Both the position numbers and the translations under genes were made by a program. Below are positions 28,786 through 37,895 of a stretch of DNA of 64,000 bases, piece after piece. This stretch comes from Methanococcoides sp. AM1. Its GTDB lineage: Archaea; Halobacteriota; Methanosarcinia; Methanosarcinales; Methanosarcinaceae. The notes under the pieces are model-generated. The model was not told the DNA's origin. It saw nothing but the letters and a program-made list of their open reading frames with translations, and did no database searches. The stretch is from contig NZ_CAAGSW010000001.1 in assembly GCF_900774055.1 (NCBI RefSeq), positions 141,797 through 205,796 of the forward strand. Direction: 5' to 3'. The stretch's first letter is position 1. The number at the start of each line of letters is the position of its first letter.

Positions 28786-30408
28786 TCATTCCTTAATGGA
28801 AATAGTCTTATAATGGATCGCAGACACAGGACAGATCGAAACACAACGCCTGCAACTGGTACCAAGACACCTTTCACTATTATAGTTTGCAAACAGTTCC
28901 CCATCACGTTCAATTATAGTGATAGCATCTTCAGGACATTCTTCCTCACACTTGTGGCAAAGAATACACTCAGAAGCTTCCTCTTCAATAATAATTCCAA
29001 GATCACTGACGATCTTTAATCCGTCTTTTCCAACCTCATCAATGTCCTTTGCAACCCTCTTCTCGATACCTGGATTCTCGAACGTCTCAGGAAGAGGAGG
29101 AAGCTTGTACATACCGAGCATCTGGTTATACGTCTCGATAGGCATACCCTGCGTCCAGTAGGAAAGCTCACAAACATAGATATTAGAGAAAGTATCGCTT
29201 GTAGCCATCATCAGGTGATCTGCCTTGATCTTATGTGCGACCTTAATAACCTCATCCAGTTTGGACTCATCCATTACAAGATCCCTTGCAAGAGCGACTG
29301 AAGTATTACCAAATTGTACGATATTGTGTGCGAAGTTAGGACATGAACCCAGCTTTCTTGCCTTATCTGCATTTACATAGGCACCGGTAGCACCGGCCAT
29401 GTACATATTCTCAAGGTCCTCATAAGCAGTACCGGATTCTAATAGAAGGGTCAGCTGTGCAGCCCTGATAGCACCAATTGCTTTTCCCGCCTCTTCAATA
29501 TCCTTTTCAGTAATTTCAATCCTATCCCCAAGTATAAGTTTTCCATTTGGTACCTCAGGGATCTTTGTAATAATTCCAGTCTCAATAGCCAGAGAAAGTG
29601 CGGCGATAGCACCTGTACCGGTCACACCTTTCGCAACAATTTCAGAAGATTCCTTGATCACGCCGGTAAGCGGATCTATCAAATGCCCTTTGCGCTCGTC
29701 CATAAGCCCATCGAGGATCGTGACCCTCCAATAGTCACCTTCAACATTAACATCAGAGATAGCACCAGGACTTGCCAGCATACCACAGCTCATGCCCTGA
29801 CCTTCTATTGCAGGTCCGGCTGCAGCACTTCCGGTTATGATCTTGTCACCTACTTTAATGGCCATTTCTGCATTTGTACCATAATCGGTTACCATCGAAG
29901 GGACATCCATATCCATGAAATCAGTCTTTATCATCATCGCCAGTGCATCTGCACCGATCTCGTGTTTAATAGCAGGAGGCACGATCAAGGTACAGTTAGG
30001 AAGATCTACGATGCCCTCGAACAGTTCACTTGCAGGAAATACTCTTGCATCGCGAGAAACATTTTCAACACCAAGTTTCTTTTGTTTGTTCTCACCGGCA
30101 TAGGCAAGATCCCTGATCTCTATGTTCTGGAATAAAGACAACTGTATAGGATTACCACACACAGCAAGCCTCTTGATAAGAGTGGTGTCTACATCCAGTT
30201 CATCAAATATCTTGCTAACGGTGTCCAGTATGATCTCGTGTGCAAGATCAGCACCCACCTGGATAGCAAAGTCCAGATGATCCATCACATTTCCACCCGG
30301 AAGCGGATGCCTCATAGTAATAGCAGTCCTTAATACCTCCTTAGCTTCCAGATCGATCAATTGAGCACGAAAACCACTTGTTCCCAAATCCAATGCAATA
30401 CCATACAT
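28786..30408 (-). CDS. ramA: Corrinoid protein reductive activase RamA
   Basis: 540 residues. RamA uses ATP to reduce inactive Co(II) corrinoid to Co(I) on methylamine corrinoid proteins. An N-terminal ASKHA-type ATPase region (ALDLGTSGFRAQLIDLE; DYGTNAEMAIKVGD) is followed by the DUF4445-like core and a C-terminal two-cluster ferredoxin domain (CILCHKCEEECP and CLGTSCRRCVSICP, about 480-530). One cluster motif has the spacing CLGTSCRRC rather than CxxCxxC. Start ATG at 30408 behind GAGGTAAT. Directly upstream of the mtt operon, with its own promoter and terminator. Confidence 0.95.
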   Translation of the reverse strand: MYGIALDLGTSGFRAQLIDLEAKEVLRTAITMRHPLPGGNVMDHLDFAIQVGADLAHEIILDTVSKIFDELDVDTTLIKRLAVCGNPIQLSLFQNIEIRDLAYAGENKQKKLGVENVSRDARVFPASELFEGIVDLPNCTLIVPPAIKHEIGADALAMMIKTDFMDMDVPSMVTDYGTNAEMAIKVGDKIITGSAAAGPAIEGQGMSCGMLASPGAISDVNVEGDYWRVTILDGLMDERKGHLIDPLTGVIKESSEIVAKGVTGTGAIAALSLAIETGIITKIPEVPNGKLILGDRIEITEKDIEEAGKAIGAIRAAQLTLLLESGTAYEDLENMYMAGATGAYVNADKARKLGSCPNFAHNIVQFGNTSVALARDLVMDESKLDEVIKVAHKIKADHLMMATSDTFSNIYVCELSYWTQGMPIETYNQMLGMYKLPPLPETFENPGIEKRVAKDIDEVGKDGLKIVSDLGIIIEEEASECILCHKCEEECPEDAITIIERDGELFANYNSERCLGTSCRRCVSICPVSAIHYKTISIKE

Positions 30409-30480
30409 TTTGATTACCTCTGACTTATAATATTTAATTTCAGTAATAGATAGACATATGCATTAAAAAAAACAAGTTAA

Positions 30481-30491
30481 TGATATATAAG
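30481..30491 (-). promoter_or_regulatory. TATA box of ramA
   Basis: The minus strand reads CTTATATATCA, about 75 bp before the ramA ATG. It predicts a start near 30455 and a leader of roughly 45 nt. The 200-bp gap around it has no ORF. Confidence 0.55.
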
Positions 30492-30608
30492 GGCTTTGTA
30501 CAAACCACGCAAAACCCCCTTAACGCGTGTTAACATTCGACAGCAAGAGAAGAAAGATCATAAATAAAAAAGTAAAAACATAAAGACTTTTAAAAATAAA
30601 CTATTTAA

Positions 30609-31208
30609 TTATTCACATTCACACTGACATTTGCACTCAAAGTCAAAACCAAGAAGGAAACTTCCAGTACCATGCTCGCTTTCAAGACCCATCCTTTCCT
30701 TCAGGTATTCATCCGTTGGTGGAGAAGGTGACGCAAGGGTTACATTGCAAATATGAGGTAACTCTTCGATCTCTACACAGGGCTTTGGCGGTAATACCAC
30801 AACAAGAGGCTCGGACTTACTATTGAGAGACGTCAGTACAGATTTATCATATATCACAATATTCCCGATCACAAGGGAATCACTGCTTTGTTCCAGTGAC
30901 TTTATTTTATCCGCATCATCAATGTCCTCTCCAACAACCTTGTCATCATGCATAAGGATAACATTAGGCCCACATGGCCATTTGTACTCCATTGTTGTCT
31001 GGAAAGGTATAATGACATCACGCTGAAGAACGGCCTTTATACCTTTATTGTCACCCCTGCCAAGTCCCATCAAGGTCATCTGGTCTGCTTTTTCCTCAAG
31101 TTGAGCGATGGTCTTACAGTCCTCATCATTAAGCACCAGTGTTTTGCCAACACCGACCATACATTCCAATCCTTCTCGTACCGTTTTGATAATCTCATCT
31201 TTTTCCAT
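30609..31208 (-). CDS. Unrecognised 199-aa protein with C-terminal CxCxCxC tail
   Basis: No family recognised. The product starts at ATG 31208 (MEKDEIIKTVREGLECMVGVG). It contains an alternating alpha/beta middle part (KWPCGPNVILMHDDKVV; LVIGNIVIYDKSVLTSL; PLVVVLPPKPCVEIEELP) that could be Rossmann-like, and ends with four alternating cysteines (CKCQCEC) in an acidic tail. Such a tail could bind a metal or form disulfides. An upstream TTG at 31238 would add ten residues. It lies between ramA and the divergent cysteine-rich gene at 31541, so a link to methylamine metabolism or corrinoid redox is possible but not shown. Confidence 0.65.
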   Translation of the reverse strand: MEKDEIIKTVREGLECMVGVGKTLVLNDEDCKTIAQLEEKADQMTLMGLGRGDNKGIKAVLQRDVIIPFQTTMEYKWPCGPNVILMHDDKVVGEDIDDADKIKSLEQSSDSLVIGNIVIYDKSVLTSLNSKSEPLVVVLPPKPCVEIEELPHICNVTLASPSPPTDEYLKERMGLESEHGTGSFLLGFDFECKCQCECE

Positions 31209-31298
31209 GACAATCCCTATACCTGCTTGTAGGTTCAAATTAACATGATCACAGAGGCAATTTGAAGAGATACAATAGCGAATTACCTATTCTACTTT

Positions 31299-31310
31299 GC
31301 TTATATAAGC
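31299..31310 (-). promoter_or_regulatory. Palindromic TATA box for the 199-aa gene
   Basis: GCTTATATAAGC is a perfect 12-bp palindrome 90 bp upstream of the 199-aa gene. It can act as a TATA box on the minus strand, with initiation near 31272. Because it is symmetric it could also position a plus-strand start. Confidence 0.5.
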
Positions 31311-31442
31311 ATATCGAATATACTTCAAAAAATCAAAGTAATTTAAATTACTAACGATAATGAAAAAAAGAAACAAACAGATGTATTAAACAGACTTCAA
31401 ATTGATCAGGACCTGACGGTTTTGCATGTGCTCCACAAAACC

Positions 31443-31453
31443 CTTATATACAA
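31443..31453 (+). promoter_or_regulatory. TATA box for the 104-aa gene
   Basis: CTTATATACAA lies about 90 bp before the ATG at 31541 and predicts a start near 31476 and a leader of about 65 nt. The 330 bp between the two divergent genes hold these promoters and no other ORF. Confidence 0.5.
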
Positions 31454-31540
31454 AGTTTACTATAATGTACAGTATAAAGACGTCAGAATAGCGATAATAT
31501 TGCTTTTAATTGACATTCATTACCCATACAGAGGATCAAC

Positions 31541-31855
31541 ATGACAGACATCACAGTGAATTCAAGAATTTGTGGTTTTACACACAAAATACACGGAACC
31601 AAGGATGGAAAGAACGTTAAAGTAAAGATCGAAACGCAATGTCCAAAGGTTAAGAACATTTCCGAGCTTGAAGTACCAATGATGCAGCTCTTTGGCATCA
31701 AAGAGAACATTGTCACCGCTAAAGCACAAGAAGGAAACTGTTGCGCAACATGTCTGGTACCATGCGGAGTCCTCCATGCATGCAACCTTGAACTGGGACT
31801 TATCTCCGAAAAACTTGCAAAAGATGTAGGCGATCTCAGCATCGAGTTTGAGTGA
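31541..31855 (+). CDS. Small cysteine-rich protein, function unknown
   Basis: 104 residues with eight cysteines: C11, C34, and a dense block GNCCATCLVPCGVLHAC in the C-terminal half. ATG 31541 follows GAGGATCAAC. The first half is basic beta-rich text (VNSRICGFTHKIHGTKDGKN). The cysteine block could bind an iron-sulfur cluster or zinc. I do not assign a function. It is the plus-strand neighbour of the other cysteine-tailed gene and lies just outside the methylamine block. Confidence 0.75.
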   Translation: MTDITVNSRICGFTHKIHGTKDGKNVKVKIETQCPKVKNISELEVPMMQLFGIKENIVTAKAQEGNCCATCLVPCGVLHACNLELGLISEKLAKDVGDLSIEFE

Positions 31856-31891
31856 ACCGGAAAAATAGAAATACTGGGATCTGAAATGATG

Positions 31892-32755
31892 TTATGAGAT
31901 CGGCCTAATGATGCCGATCTTTGGTTCATAACATTGCCCCTTTGCAAGCAAAGACCTGACTGCTGAATCTACTGCTTTTTCATTTATATTGCGGGAATTT
32001 GCAACTGAAAGAAGATCTATATACTCCACACCTTTTCCTTCATCAAGCTCTTCCAGCAATTCCATTACGACAACATCTATGTCTTTATCGCCATCTGCAG
32101 AAGATGCAAGATCGGTGAAAACAATACACTTTTTAACTACAGACCTCAGCTCATTCAGATAATCAGTACCAGTACCGTAATTCTCAATGGCCAGGCAGAT
32201 GCCCTCTGATAAATTAGATGGAATTGCCATATTTTCCGTACAATTGCAGGAATCAGGATCACCTTTACATAAGGACAGTATTTTTGAAAATAAATCGACC
32301 CTGTCAAGAGTCAGTTCTGCAGTATCAGTTACCCAGCAGTTGCGCATACTTTCATCTGCCAGATGGATCTCTTCAGGCCTCAGGGATATGATCGGGCTCC
32401 CGGCATCCGGCTTATATACACGCACTTTCCCCACTACGGAAACGAATGCAGGAGTTTCAACCGACGAAAGGAATATAGCTGCTTGTGGTTGATACTGGCC
32501 GGCATATATTGTAAAAGCCCCTGAAGGATCAACCACACGGGCTTTCCATGTATCCGTATCATTGCCTACATTATCAACCTCCGTGAGAACACCAACAATG
32601 AAAACACGATTAACCATTGTTCCCAGAGGAGTGAGAAGGTAATTTGGAGTATGGCCCTCTGAATTTATTGCCTCGTCAATAGTAGAATGTATTGTAGAAC
32701 TCGAATCGTTCAACTCTTTTGCAAATATCCTGTGTGCAATTTCACGCTCCACCAT
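31892..32755 (-). CDS. RPA-associated OB-fold protein (second pair)
   Basis: 287 residues. The first 165 residues align by eye with the protein at 17942 (NYLLTPLGTMVNRVFIVGVL; AGQYQPQAAIFLSSVETPAFV). Here an extra C-terminal region follows, with an acidic helix and a winged-helix-like end (IDLLSVANSRNINEKAVDSAVRSLLAKG). The ATG at 32755 follows GGAGTGATC; a GTG at 32764 overlaps the preceding stop. Coupled to the RPA gene upstream, it is likely its partner on single-stranded DNA. Confidence 0.85.
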   Translation of the reverse strand: MVEREIAHRIFAKELNDSSSTIHSTIDEAINSEGHTPNYLLTPLGTMVNRVFIVGVLTEVDNVGNDTDTWKARVVDPSGAFTIYAGQYQPQAAIFLSSVETPAFVSVVGKVRVYKPDAGSPIISLRPEEIHLADESMRNCWVTDTAELTLDRVDLFSKILSLCKGDPDSCNCTENMAIPSNLSEGICLAIENYGTGTDYLNELRSVVKKCIVFTDLASSADGDKDIDVVVMELLEELDEGKGVEYIDLLSVANSRNINEKAVDSAVRSLLAKGQCYEPKIGIIRPIS

Positions 32756-32760
32756 AAAGA

Positions 32761-34062
32761 TCACTCCACTCCTTCAAGTCGCTCCAGAAGATCTGATGCC
32801 CGCTTATCAAGATCCTCAGACGGAACCCATACGGATTTTGCTACGAATGTGACACCATACTCGATCTTCGAAGTATTTCCACGCACACCGAGATAATGCC
32901 CCGTAAGAATACTTTTCATATCATCATAAACAACATTTGCAGACATTGCCTTACCCATAAGAGACTCAGACTCCTGAAGCGTCTTACCATAAACGATCTC
33001 GGAAAGTTCCCGATTCAGCATAACAAGAAGAGACCCTGTACCATCATCGAGGATTAGCTTGATACGCATGTCCTGAACCCCTTCTACACCACCATGTGAC
33101 CGACAGGTGTCCTTCATAATGACACGATTACATTCCGGACATCGGGCAATCACACCGGAACCCGGTCGTACGGAAACAATGTTCCCTTCCACCGATACAT
33201 CGAACATTCCTTCATTTTGTAAAACATCCCCTATAGGCAATGGTTTTGGTGGCAGGTTCACTGATGCAAAAGTGAAAGGCAGGTTTTCCCCGGATCCGAC
33301 AATATGAACCGAGGTCGATTCATTCAGGTGTATGGAAGGTACACCCCGATACATGCTAACCGATGCATCTTCGAAGCGCACTATTGTGCCGATGTCCACA
33401 CCATCAAGAAGAGACCATGAAACAAAAGGCAAGCGACTGGTCTCATCAGCGAGAACACCTTCTATGATAGTAAGGTCCTTTCCTTTCACATTGACATCCC
33501 TGTGATATAGTTCAATGACTGCTGCCACCGAACTTATGAACATGTCCGAATAGCCAACCTCGCCTAATTTTTTAATAGGAGTTGCTGAAAGTTCAGAGAT
33601 ATCAGGGAGATATGTATCCTCAAGAAGTTCCACTTCCGAACGATCCCCTATACTAACTTCCGCCCTGTTATGCCAGGCCCTGACGCTGGCATCCCGGATC
33701 CTTACAGCATCCCCGGGATTTAGAGAGATCGGTTTCCATGATGTGAACGAACATAATCCAGTCTCATCAGCAAGTGCACCGGAAAAGATAGTTACAGAAT
33801 CACCACGTAAATTAACATTTTTTTCATTGATATTAAGAATGCGAACCTCAAGAGCTATTCCCCTGTCACCGATAGCAAGATCTTCCACCTTTTTCGATAC
33901 CGGAGAATCGTTTTGGAATTTCTTAAGAATTGATCTCTTTGCCTCGTCTATAGGTACTCGGTACTTTAGCAACAGTTCCAGTTCATCTTCTATAGTAGAT
34001 CTGCTTATGTTTCCTAGCGCCTTTGTTAGCTCTTCAATATGAGGCGCAAATTTCTTGTCCAT
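32761..34062 (-). CDS. Replication factor A with OB-folds and zinc finger (second RPA)
   Basis: 433 residues. An N-terminal helical RPA segment (STIEDELELLLKYRVPIDEAKRSILKKF) precedes two OB-folds (VNLRGDSVTIFSGALADETG...; VNVKGKDLTIIEGVLADETS...) and a third with zinc finger CPECNRVIMKDTCRSHG near residue 305. The ATG at 34062 (MDKKFAPHIEELT) is preferred to the ATG 16 codons upstream, because GTGAGGGAAG lies before it and the RPA family starts there. Its stop overlaps the region of the next gene. Paralogue of the gene at 18509. Confidence 0.9.
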   Translation of the reverse strand: MDKKFAPHIEELTKALGNISRSTIEDELELLLKYRVPIDEAKRSILKKFQNDSPVSKKVEDLAIGDRGIALEVRILNINEKNVNLRGDSVTIFSGALADETGLCSFTSWKPISLNPGDAVRIRDASVRAWHNRAEVSIGDRSEVELLEDTYLPDISELSATPIKKLGEVGYSDMFISSVAAVIELYHRDVNVKGKDLTIIEGVLADETSRLPFVSWSLLDGVDIGTIVRFEDASVSMYRGVPSIHLNESTSVHIVGSGENLPFTFASVNLPPKPLPIGDVLQNEGMFDVSVEGNIVSVRPGSGVIARCPECNRVIMKDTCRSHGGVEGVQDMRIKLILDDGTGSLLVMLNRELSEIVYGKTLQESESLMGKAMSANVVYDDMKSILTGHYLGVRGNTSKIEYGVTFVAKSVWVPSEDLDKRASDLLERLEGVE

Positions 34063-34282
34063 GCTGTCTTCCCTCACGTGTGAGATGTTTACATAATCAA
34101 AGCCATACACACATAAATAAGGTATACCTGAATTATTAAAAGGAATTGAAAGGACTAAATTCCAAAAAACATAAATATGTAGCTTTTTAAGTTAATAAAA
34201 ACATATTTATAGATTTTTAACTAAATTAAAGGTACAAATACAATTAATTAAACATAATAGGTACAAAAAGAGGTTATAAAAA

Positions 34283-34504
34283 ATGCCCATACTACCATTG
34301 GCTTCTGTAGAACGTTTAATTCGCAGTGCAGACTCAGAAAGGGTCAGTGAATCTGCAGCATCTGCACTTTTGGATATACTCGAAGATTACGGTGTAAAAA
34401 TATCAAAGGAAGCTATAATCTATGCAAACCATGCCGGAAGAAAAACTGTAAAAGCTGAAGATATAAAGCTGGCCTATGACATGCTCACGAAGCCTCGTGA
34501 CTAA
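34283..34504 (+). CDS. Archaeal histone
   Basis: 73 residues, a single histone fold without tails: LPLASVERLIRSADSERVS, then the long helix ASALLDILEDYGVKISKEAI and AGRKTVKAEDIKLAYDML. GAGGT lies before ATG 34283. A TATA-like ACATATTTATAG occurs near 34201-34212. It forms dimers that wrap DNA. It is a single gene between the RPA unit and convergent export-protein gene. Confidence 0.95.
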   Translation: MPILPLASVERLIRSADSERVSESAASALLDILEDYGVKISKEAIIYANHAGRKTVKAEDIKLAYDMLTKPRD

Positions 34505-34520
34505 TGTCATATTCCTTTTT

Positions 34521-35027
34521 TTAATTTAACAGGTCAATAGCACCCATTCCTGCAAGGGTCACCAAAGTCACCACAATACCCGAGATCATAACACCTGCTG
34601 CGATCGCCATCATTGCATGCCTGAACTTAATGCCAAACACGAAGGCAGCTGCACAGCCAGTCCATGCGCCTGTAACCGGTAATGGAACTGCCACGAACAG
34701 AGTAAGTGCAAGTATGCCATAACGTTCCATATTCCGAGAATGCTTTTGACGAGTTCTTGTAAAAAGCCAGGTGAAGAATGAATCCCCTACTTTGAACTGC
34801 CTGAGGTAAGATGACACAGGATCCAAAAAAAGTAAGAGAGGGATTACCGGTAGAAGGTTTCCTATGACTGCAAGAAGATAAGCATCAATAGGATCAATAC
34901 CGTATATCCCGATAGCAACAGGGATCGCACCACGAAGCTCTGACACCGGCAATGCACTGAGCACTACGGTTGCCAGCCATGAAGGAACGCTTGCAAGTGT
35001 ATCCAGCAGTTGCTCTTCAAAAGGCAT
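34521..35027 (-). CDS. Small multi-drug export protein family (COG2426-like)
   Basis: 168 residues with four to five hydrophobic segments. PVSELRGAIPVAIGIYGI and PLPVTGAWTGCAAAFVFGI are the conserved pairs of this small membrane family, named for export of small drugs but biochemically poorly known. It starts 4 bp after the rfcS stop, so it is translated from the rfcS message. Substrate unknown. Confidence 0.8.
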   Translation of the reverse strand: MPFEEQLLDTLASVPSWLATVVLSALPVSELRGAIPVAIGIYGIDPIDAYLLAVIGNLLPVIPLLLFLDPVSSYLRQFKVGDSFFTWLFTRTRQKHSRNMERYGILALTLFVAVPLPVTGAWTGCAAAFVFGIKFRHAMMAIAAGVMISGIVVTLVTLAGMGAIDLLN

Positions 35028-35031
35028 TGCC

Positions 35032-36006
35032 TTATTGCTCCTTTGTCAACGCAAAATGTGCCAGCAAAGCATCAAGCTGTATTCTTTCATTAGCACCTTC
35101 AGTAAGCCTGAAATCAACTTCCCCGATCATATCCATAAGATCAACCATACGCTGACCGGATACTTCCATGTCGAAGATAGCACGATATATCTGCCCGACG
35201 ACATCCTCTCCTGAAAGACCTTTTTCCAGCATCAAAGTATCAAGCTTTTTGCGTGCCAGTACAAAATTACCGGATAGTGCAGTCTTGAGGAGCTCCATGA
35301 TCTCTTCCGGGTGAGCTGTTGCAGTTATTCTGTATATGGCATCCTTGTGGATGGTCTTATCAAAAAGAGCTGCTGCCTGTAGTGCATTTATTGCTTTTCT
35401 CATGTCACCCTGGGCAACATACTTCAATGCGTCCATACCATCATCAGCAATTGAAAGACCTTCCTTTTCTGCAATATGCCTGCACCTTTCAGCTATAGAA
35501 TCTTCAGTAAGGTGGCGGAATCGGTAAACAGCACATCTTGACTGGATGGGTTCGATTATCTTTGAAGAGTAATTGCATGACAGGATAAACCGACAGTTGC
35601 TGGTATACCGTTCCATTGTACGGCGCAGTGCAGACTGTGCATCGGATGTCAGAGCATCTGCTTCATCAAGGAAAATTATCTTGAAATCGGCACCTCCAAT
35701 AGGAGATGTCTTCGCGAAGTTCTTTATCTTCGTCCTCACTACATCGATACCGCGCTCATCTGAAGCATTGAGTTCCGTGAAGTTCTCGCGCCAGCCATCC
35801 CCGAACAGTTCCCGCGCAATGGACACAGCAGTTGCGGTCTTTCCAACCCCCGGAGGACCTGAGAACAACAAGTGAGGAAGATTGCCGCTCTTTACATATG
35901 ATATCAGCCTTTCCGTCGTTTCCTTTTGACCTACAATGTCTTCAAGCTTAAAAGGCCTGTATTTCTCGATCCATATCTCTTCTTTTATTTCGAACCCTCC
36001 AGTCAT
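35032..36006 (-). CDS. rfcS: Replication factor C small subunit
   Basis: 324 residues, the small subunit of the clamp loader that opens PCNA onto primed DNA. Visible are WIEKYRP, Walker A GPPGVGKT, Walker B FLDEADAL, the SRC arginine finger in IQSRCAVYRF, sensor-1 LSCNYSSKI, and the collar domain at the C-terminus. Length fits the archaeal small subunit. First gene of a two-gene unit with the export protein. The large subunit is not in the window. Confidence 0.96.
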   Translation of the reverse strand: MTGGFEIKEEIWIEKYRPFKLEDIVGQKETTERLISYVKSGNLPHLLFSGPPGVGKTATAVSIARELFGDGWRENFTELNASDERGIDVVRTKIKNFAKTSPIGGADFKIIFLDEADALTSDAQSALRRTMERYTSNCRFILSCNYSSKIIEPIQSRCAVYRFRHLTEDSIAERCRHIAEKEGLSIADDGMDALKYVAQGDMRKAINALQAAALFDKTIHKDAIYRITATAHPEEIMELLKTALSGNFVLARKKLDTLMLEKGLSGEDVVGQIYRAIFDMEVSGQRMVDLMDMIGEVDFRLTEGANERIQLDALLAHFALTKEQ

Positions 36007-36097
36007 AACTGATAATCTATGATATCGATGCAGGGAGAATAAGGTTGATTTTGCTTTTTAATCTTTCGTGACGTGACCGGTAAAAAATAGAATATAA

Positions 36098-36126
36098 GGA
36101 TCATGGTCTTTACGAATGCATGATCC
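36098..36126 (-). terminator. Terminator after the Rnf operon
   Basis: GGATCATG / CATGATCC form an 8-bp stem with a 13-nt loop, 30 bp after the last Rnf-linked gene. On the minus strand a T-rich run follows (TTATATTCTATTTTTTACC). It ends the operon before rfcS. Confidence 0.68.
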
Positions 36127-36155
36127 ATTAGGGATGAGAACGGAATGATCCGAAC

Positions 36156-36488
36156 TCACTTATATACATAGTTGTAAGCGATCTTACCGATAACCGGAAC
36201 CTTGATCTTTGAACCTCTCCAGGCAATGAACATTAAAGAAAGCCAGACGAAGAGGGAGAAGAATCCTCCGAAATCAGCAAGCAGCCAACCGACGTATGGA
36301 ATCCATGCAACCAGGAAGACGATAGCTGTCAGGGTCATAAAGACCATTGCTGACTGGATCGCGTGGAAACGGACAAACTTGTTCTCCTTCTCAATAAAAA
36401 GGAAAAGAACACCAGTCATCCAGAATCCCAGATAGCACAATATCCCTACAATATTCTCATTAAGTCCAATGGAAGTCTTGTATGTCAT
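36156..36488 (-). CDS. Small membrane protein, DUF4870-like, last gene of Rnf operon
   Basis: 110 residues with three hydrophobic helices and the loop FIEKENKFVRFHAIQSAMVF, the hallmark of DUF4870/Tic20-like small membrane proteins. It follows rnfB on the same strand by 16 bp. In the Methanosarcina acetivorans Rnf cluster a hypothetical membrane protein occupies the same end position. It may help assemble or stabilise the complex; no function is proven. Confidence 0.8.
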   Translation of the reverse strand: MTYKTSIGLNENIVGILCYLGFWMTGVLFLFIEKENKFVRFHAIQSAMVFMTLTAIVFLVAWIPYVGWLLADFGGFFSLFVWLSLMFIAWRGSKIKVPVIGKIAYNYVYK

Positions 36489-36504
36489 ATAATCACTCCA
36501 CTCC

Positions 36505-37302
36505 TTACCTCATTTCAATACATTTCTGCGGGCATTTCTCAACACATATGCCGCAGGCTGTACATTTGTCCTGATCGATCTCTGCAAGGAACTTCGTTAC
36601 TGTGATAGCTTCTTCCGGACAGTTCTTTTCACATATCTTACAGCCGATACATCCAACTTCACAGACTGCCTTTACAGTCTTACCTTTGTCATGTGAATTA
36701 CACTCCACATGGACCTTCTCAGAATCCTTTGCAAACATCAGCACATCGTTAGGGCATGCCTCGATACAAAGACCACAGCTCTTACAGAGGTTCTTGTTCA
36801 CAACAGGAAGACGGTCCTCGCCGATCGTAATAGCATCGAATGGGCATGCACGCACACAGGTTCCGCGACCCATACATCCGTAATTACAACCCTTCTCACC
36901 GTCAGAGAGCATGATCACAGCAGTACAATCCTGGATACCTACGTAATCGAACCGGTCAACGCATTTGCTACCACCATTACACTTGAGGTATGGGTACTCC
37001 TTCTCTGCTTCTGAAACATCCTGCCCGAGAATTCCACCGATCTCCTTTGCAGTCTCAAAGCCACCTACAGGACATCCGTCAAGAGGAGCATTTTCCTCAA
37101 CGACGCGTTCTGCAAAGTCTGCACATCCTGCAAACCCACAAGCACCACAGTTAGCACCTGGAAGGACCTCAACGACCTCTTCAACAAGTGGATTGGTCTC
37201 CACCTTGAACAACCTTGATGCTGCGATCAGCATGATACCGATCACAAGACCAAGACCACCAAGTGTTGCCATTGCCTGGATAATTAAAGTTGTCAGGCTC
37301 AT
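36505..37302 (-). CDS. rnfB: Rnf complex subunit RnfB
   Basis: 265 residues. An N-terminal membrane helix (TTLIIQAMATLGGLGLVIGI) is followed by the four-cysteine cluster GANCGACGFAGCADFAERV and a ferredoxin domain with several [4Fe-4S] motifs (CVRACPFDAI, CKSCGLCIEACP, CIGCKICEKNCP, CTACGICVEKCP). It accepts electrons from ferredoxin and passes them within the complex. It overlaps the rnfA stop by 4 bp. The cysteine-rich C-terminus is longer than in many bacterial RnfB proteins. Confidence 0.95.
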   Translation of the reverse strand: MSLTTLIIQAMATLGGLGLVIGIMLIAASRLFKVETNPLVEEVVEVLPGANCGACGFAGCADFAERVVEENAPLDGCPVGGFETAKEIGGILGQDVSEAEKEYPYLKCNGGSKCVDRFDYVGIQDCTAVIMLSDGEKGCNYGCMGRGTCVRACPFDAITIGEDRLPVVNKNLCKSCGLCIEACPNDVLMFAKDSEKVHVECNSHDKGKTVKAVCEVGCIGCKICEKNCPEEAITVTKFLAEIDQDKCTACGICVEKCPQKCIEMR

Positions 37303-37895
37303 ATTGGAATCACTCCGAAGTAGTTAACAAATGCCATTGAAAGCATTGTTGCGATAAAGAATGCCTGAGGAAGACCACGAATAGAAGACGGAACACTAAC
37401 AAGAGTGCTACGCTCCCTGATACCTGACATCATCAACATAACTATAGTGTAACCGAGACCTGCTGCAACTCCAAACACAACACTCTGTATGAATGAGTAT
37501 TCATTCAGGACATTGAGCAACACAACACCAAGAACCGCACAGTTGGTTGTGATAAGCGGGAGATAGATACCAAGTGAACGGTATAGTGAAGGAACATTCT
37601 TCCTGACAACGAACTCTACAAGCTGTACAAGAGCTGCGATCACTACAATGAAACTGATCAGGCTAAGGAACTCGAGCTTTAGCGGTATCAATACGTAAGA
37701 GAATATAAGATACGACACGGTTGCTGCCATTGCCATTACAAAAATAACAGCACCTGACATTCCTGCAGCACTCTTTGTATCCTTGGTAACACCCACGAAT
37801 GAACACAGGCCAAGGAACTGGATGACCAGGAAGTTCTTTATGAACACACCATCCATGAATATCTGGAAAAGACTTGCGTCAGCCATTTTAGCCAC
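37299..37895 (-). CDS. rnfA: Rnf complex subunit RnfA
   Basis: 198 residues, six membrane helices, with the conserved NFLVIQFLGLCSFVGVTKD at the N-terminal membrane edge and LPLITTNCAVLGVVLL in the middle. In other Rnf complexes RnfA and RnfE hold an iron-sulfur cluster between them and pass electrons across the membrane. Its start overlaps the rnfE stop by 8 bp, so the subunits are translated together. Confidence 0.95.
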   Translation of the reverse strand: MAKMADASLFQIFMDGVFIKNFLVIQFLGLCSFVGVTKDTKSAAGMSGAVIFVMAMAATVSYLIFSYVLIPLKLEFLSLISFIVVIAALVQLVEFVVRKNVPSLYRSLGIYLPLITTNCAVLGVVLLNVLNEYSFIQSVVFGVAAGLGYTIVMLMMSGIRERSTLVSVPSSIRGLPQAFFIATMLSMAFVNYFGVIPI

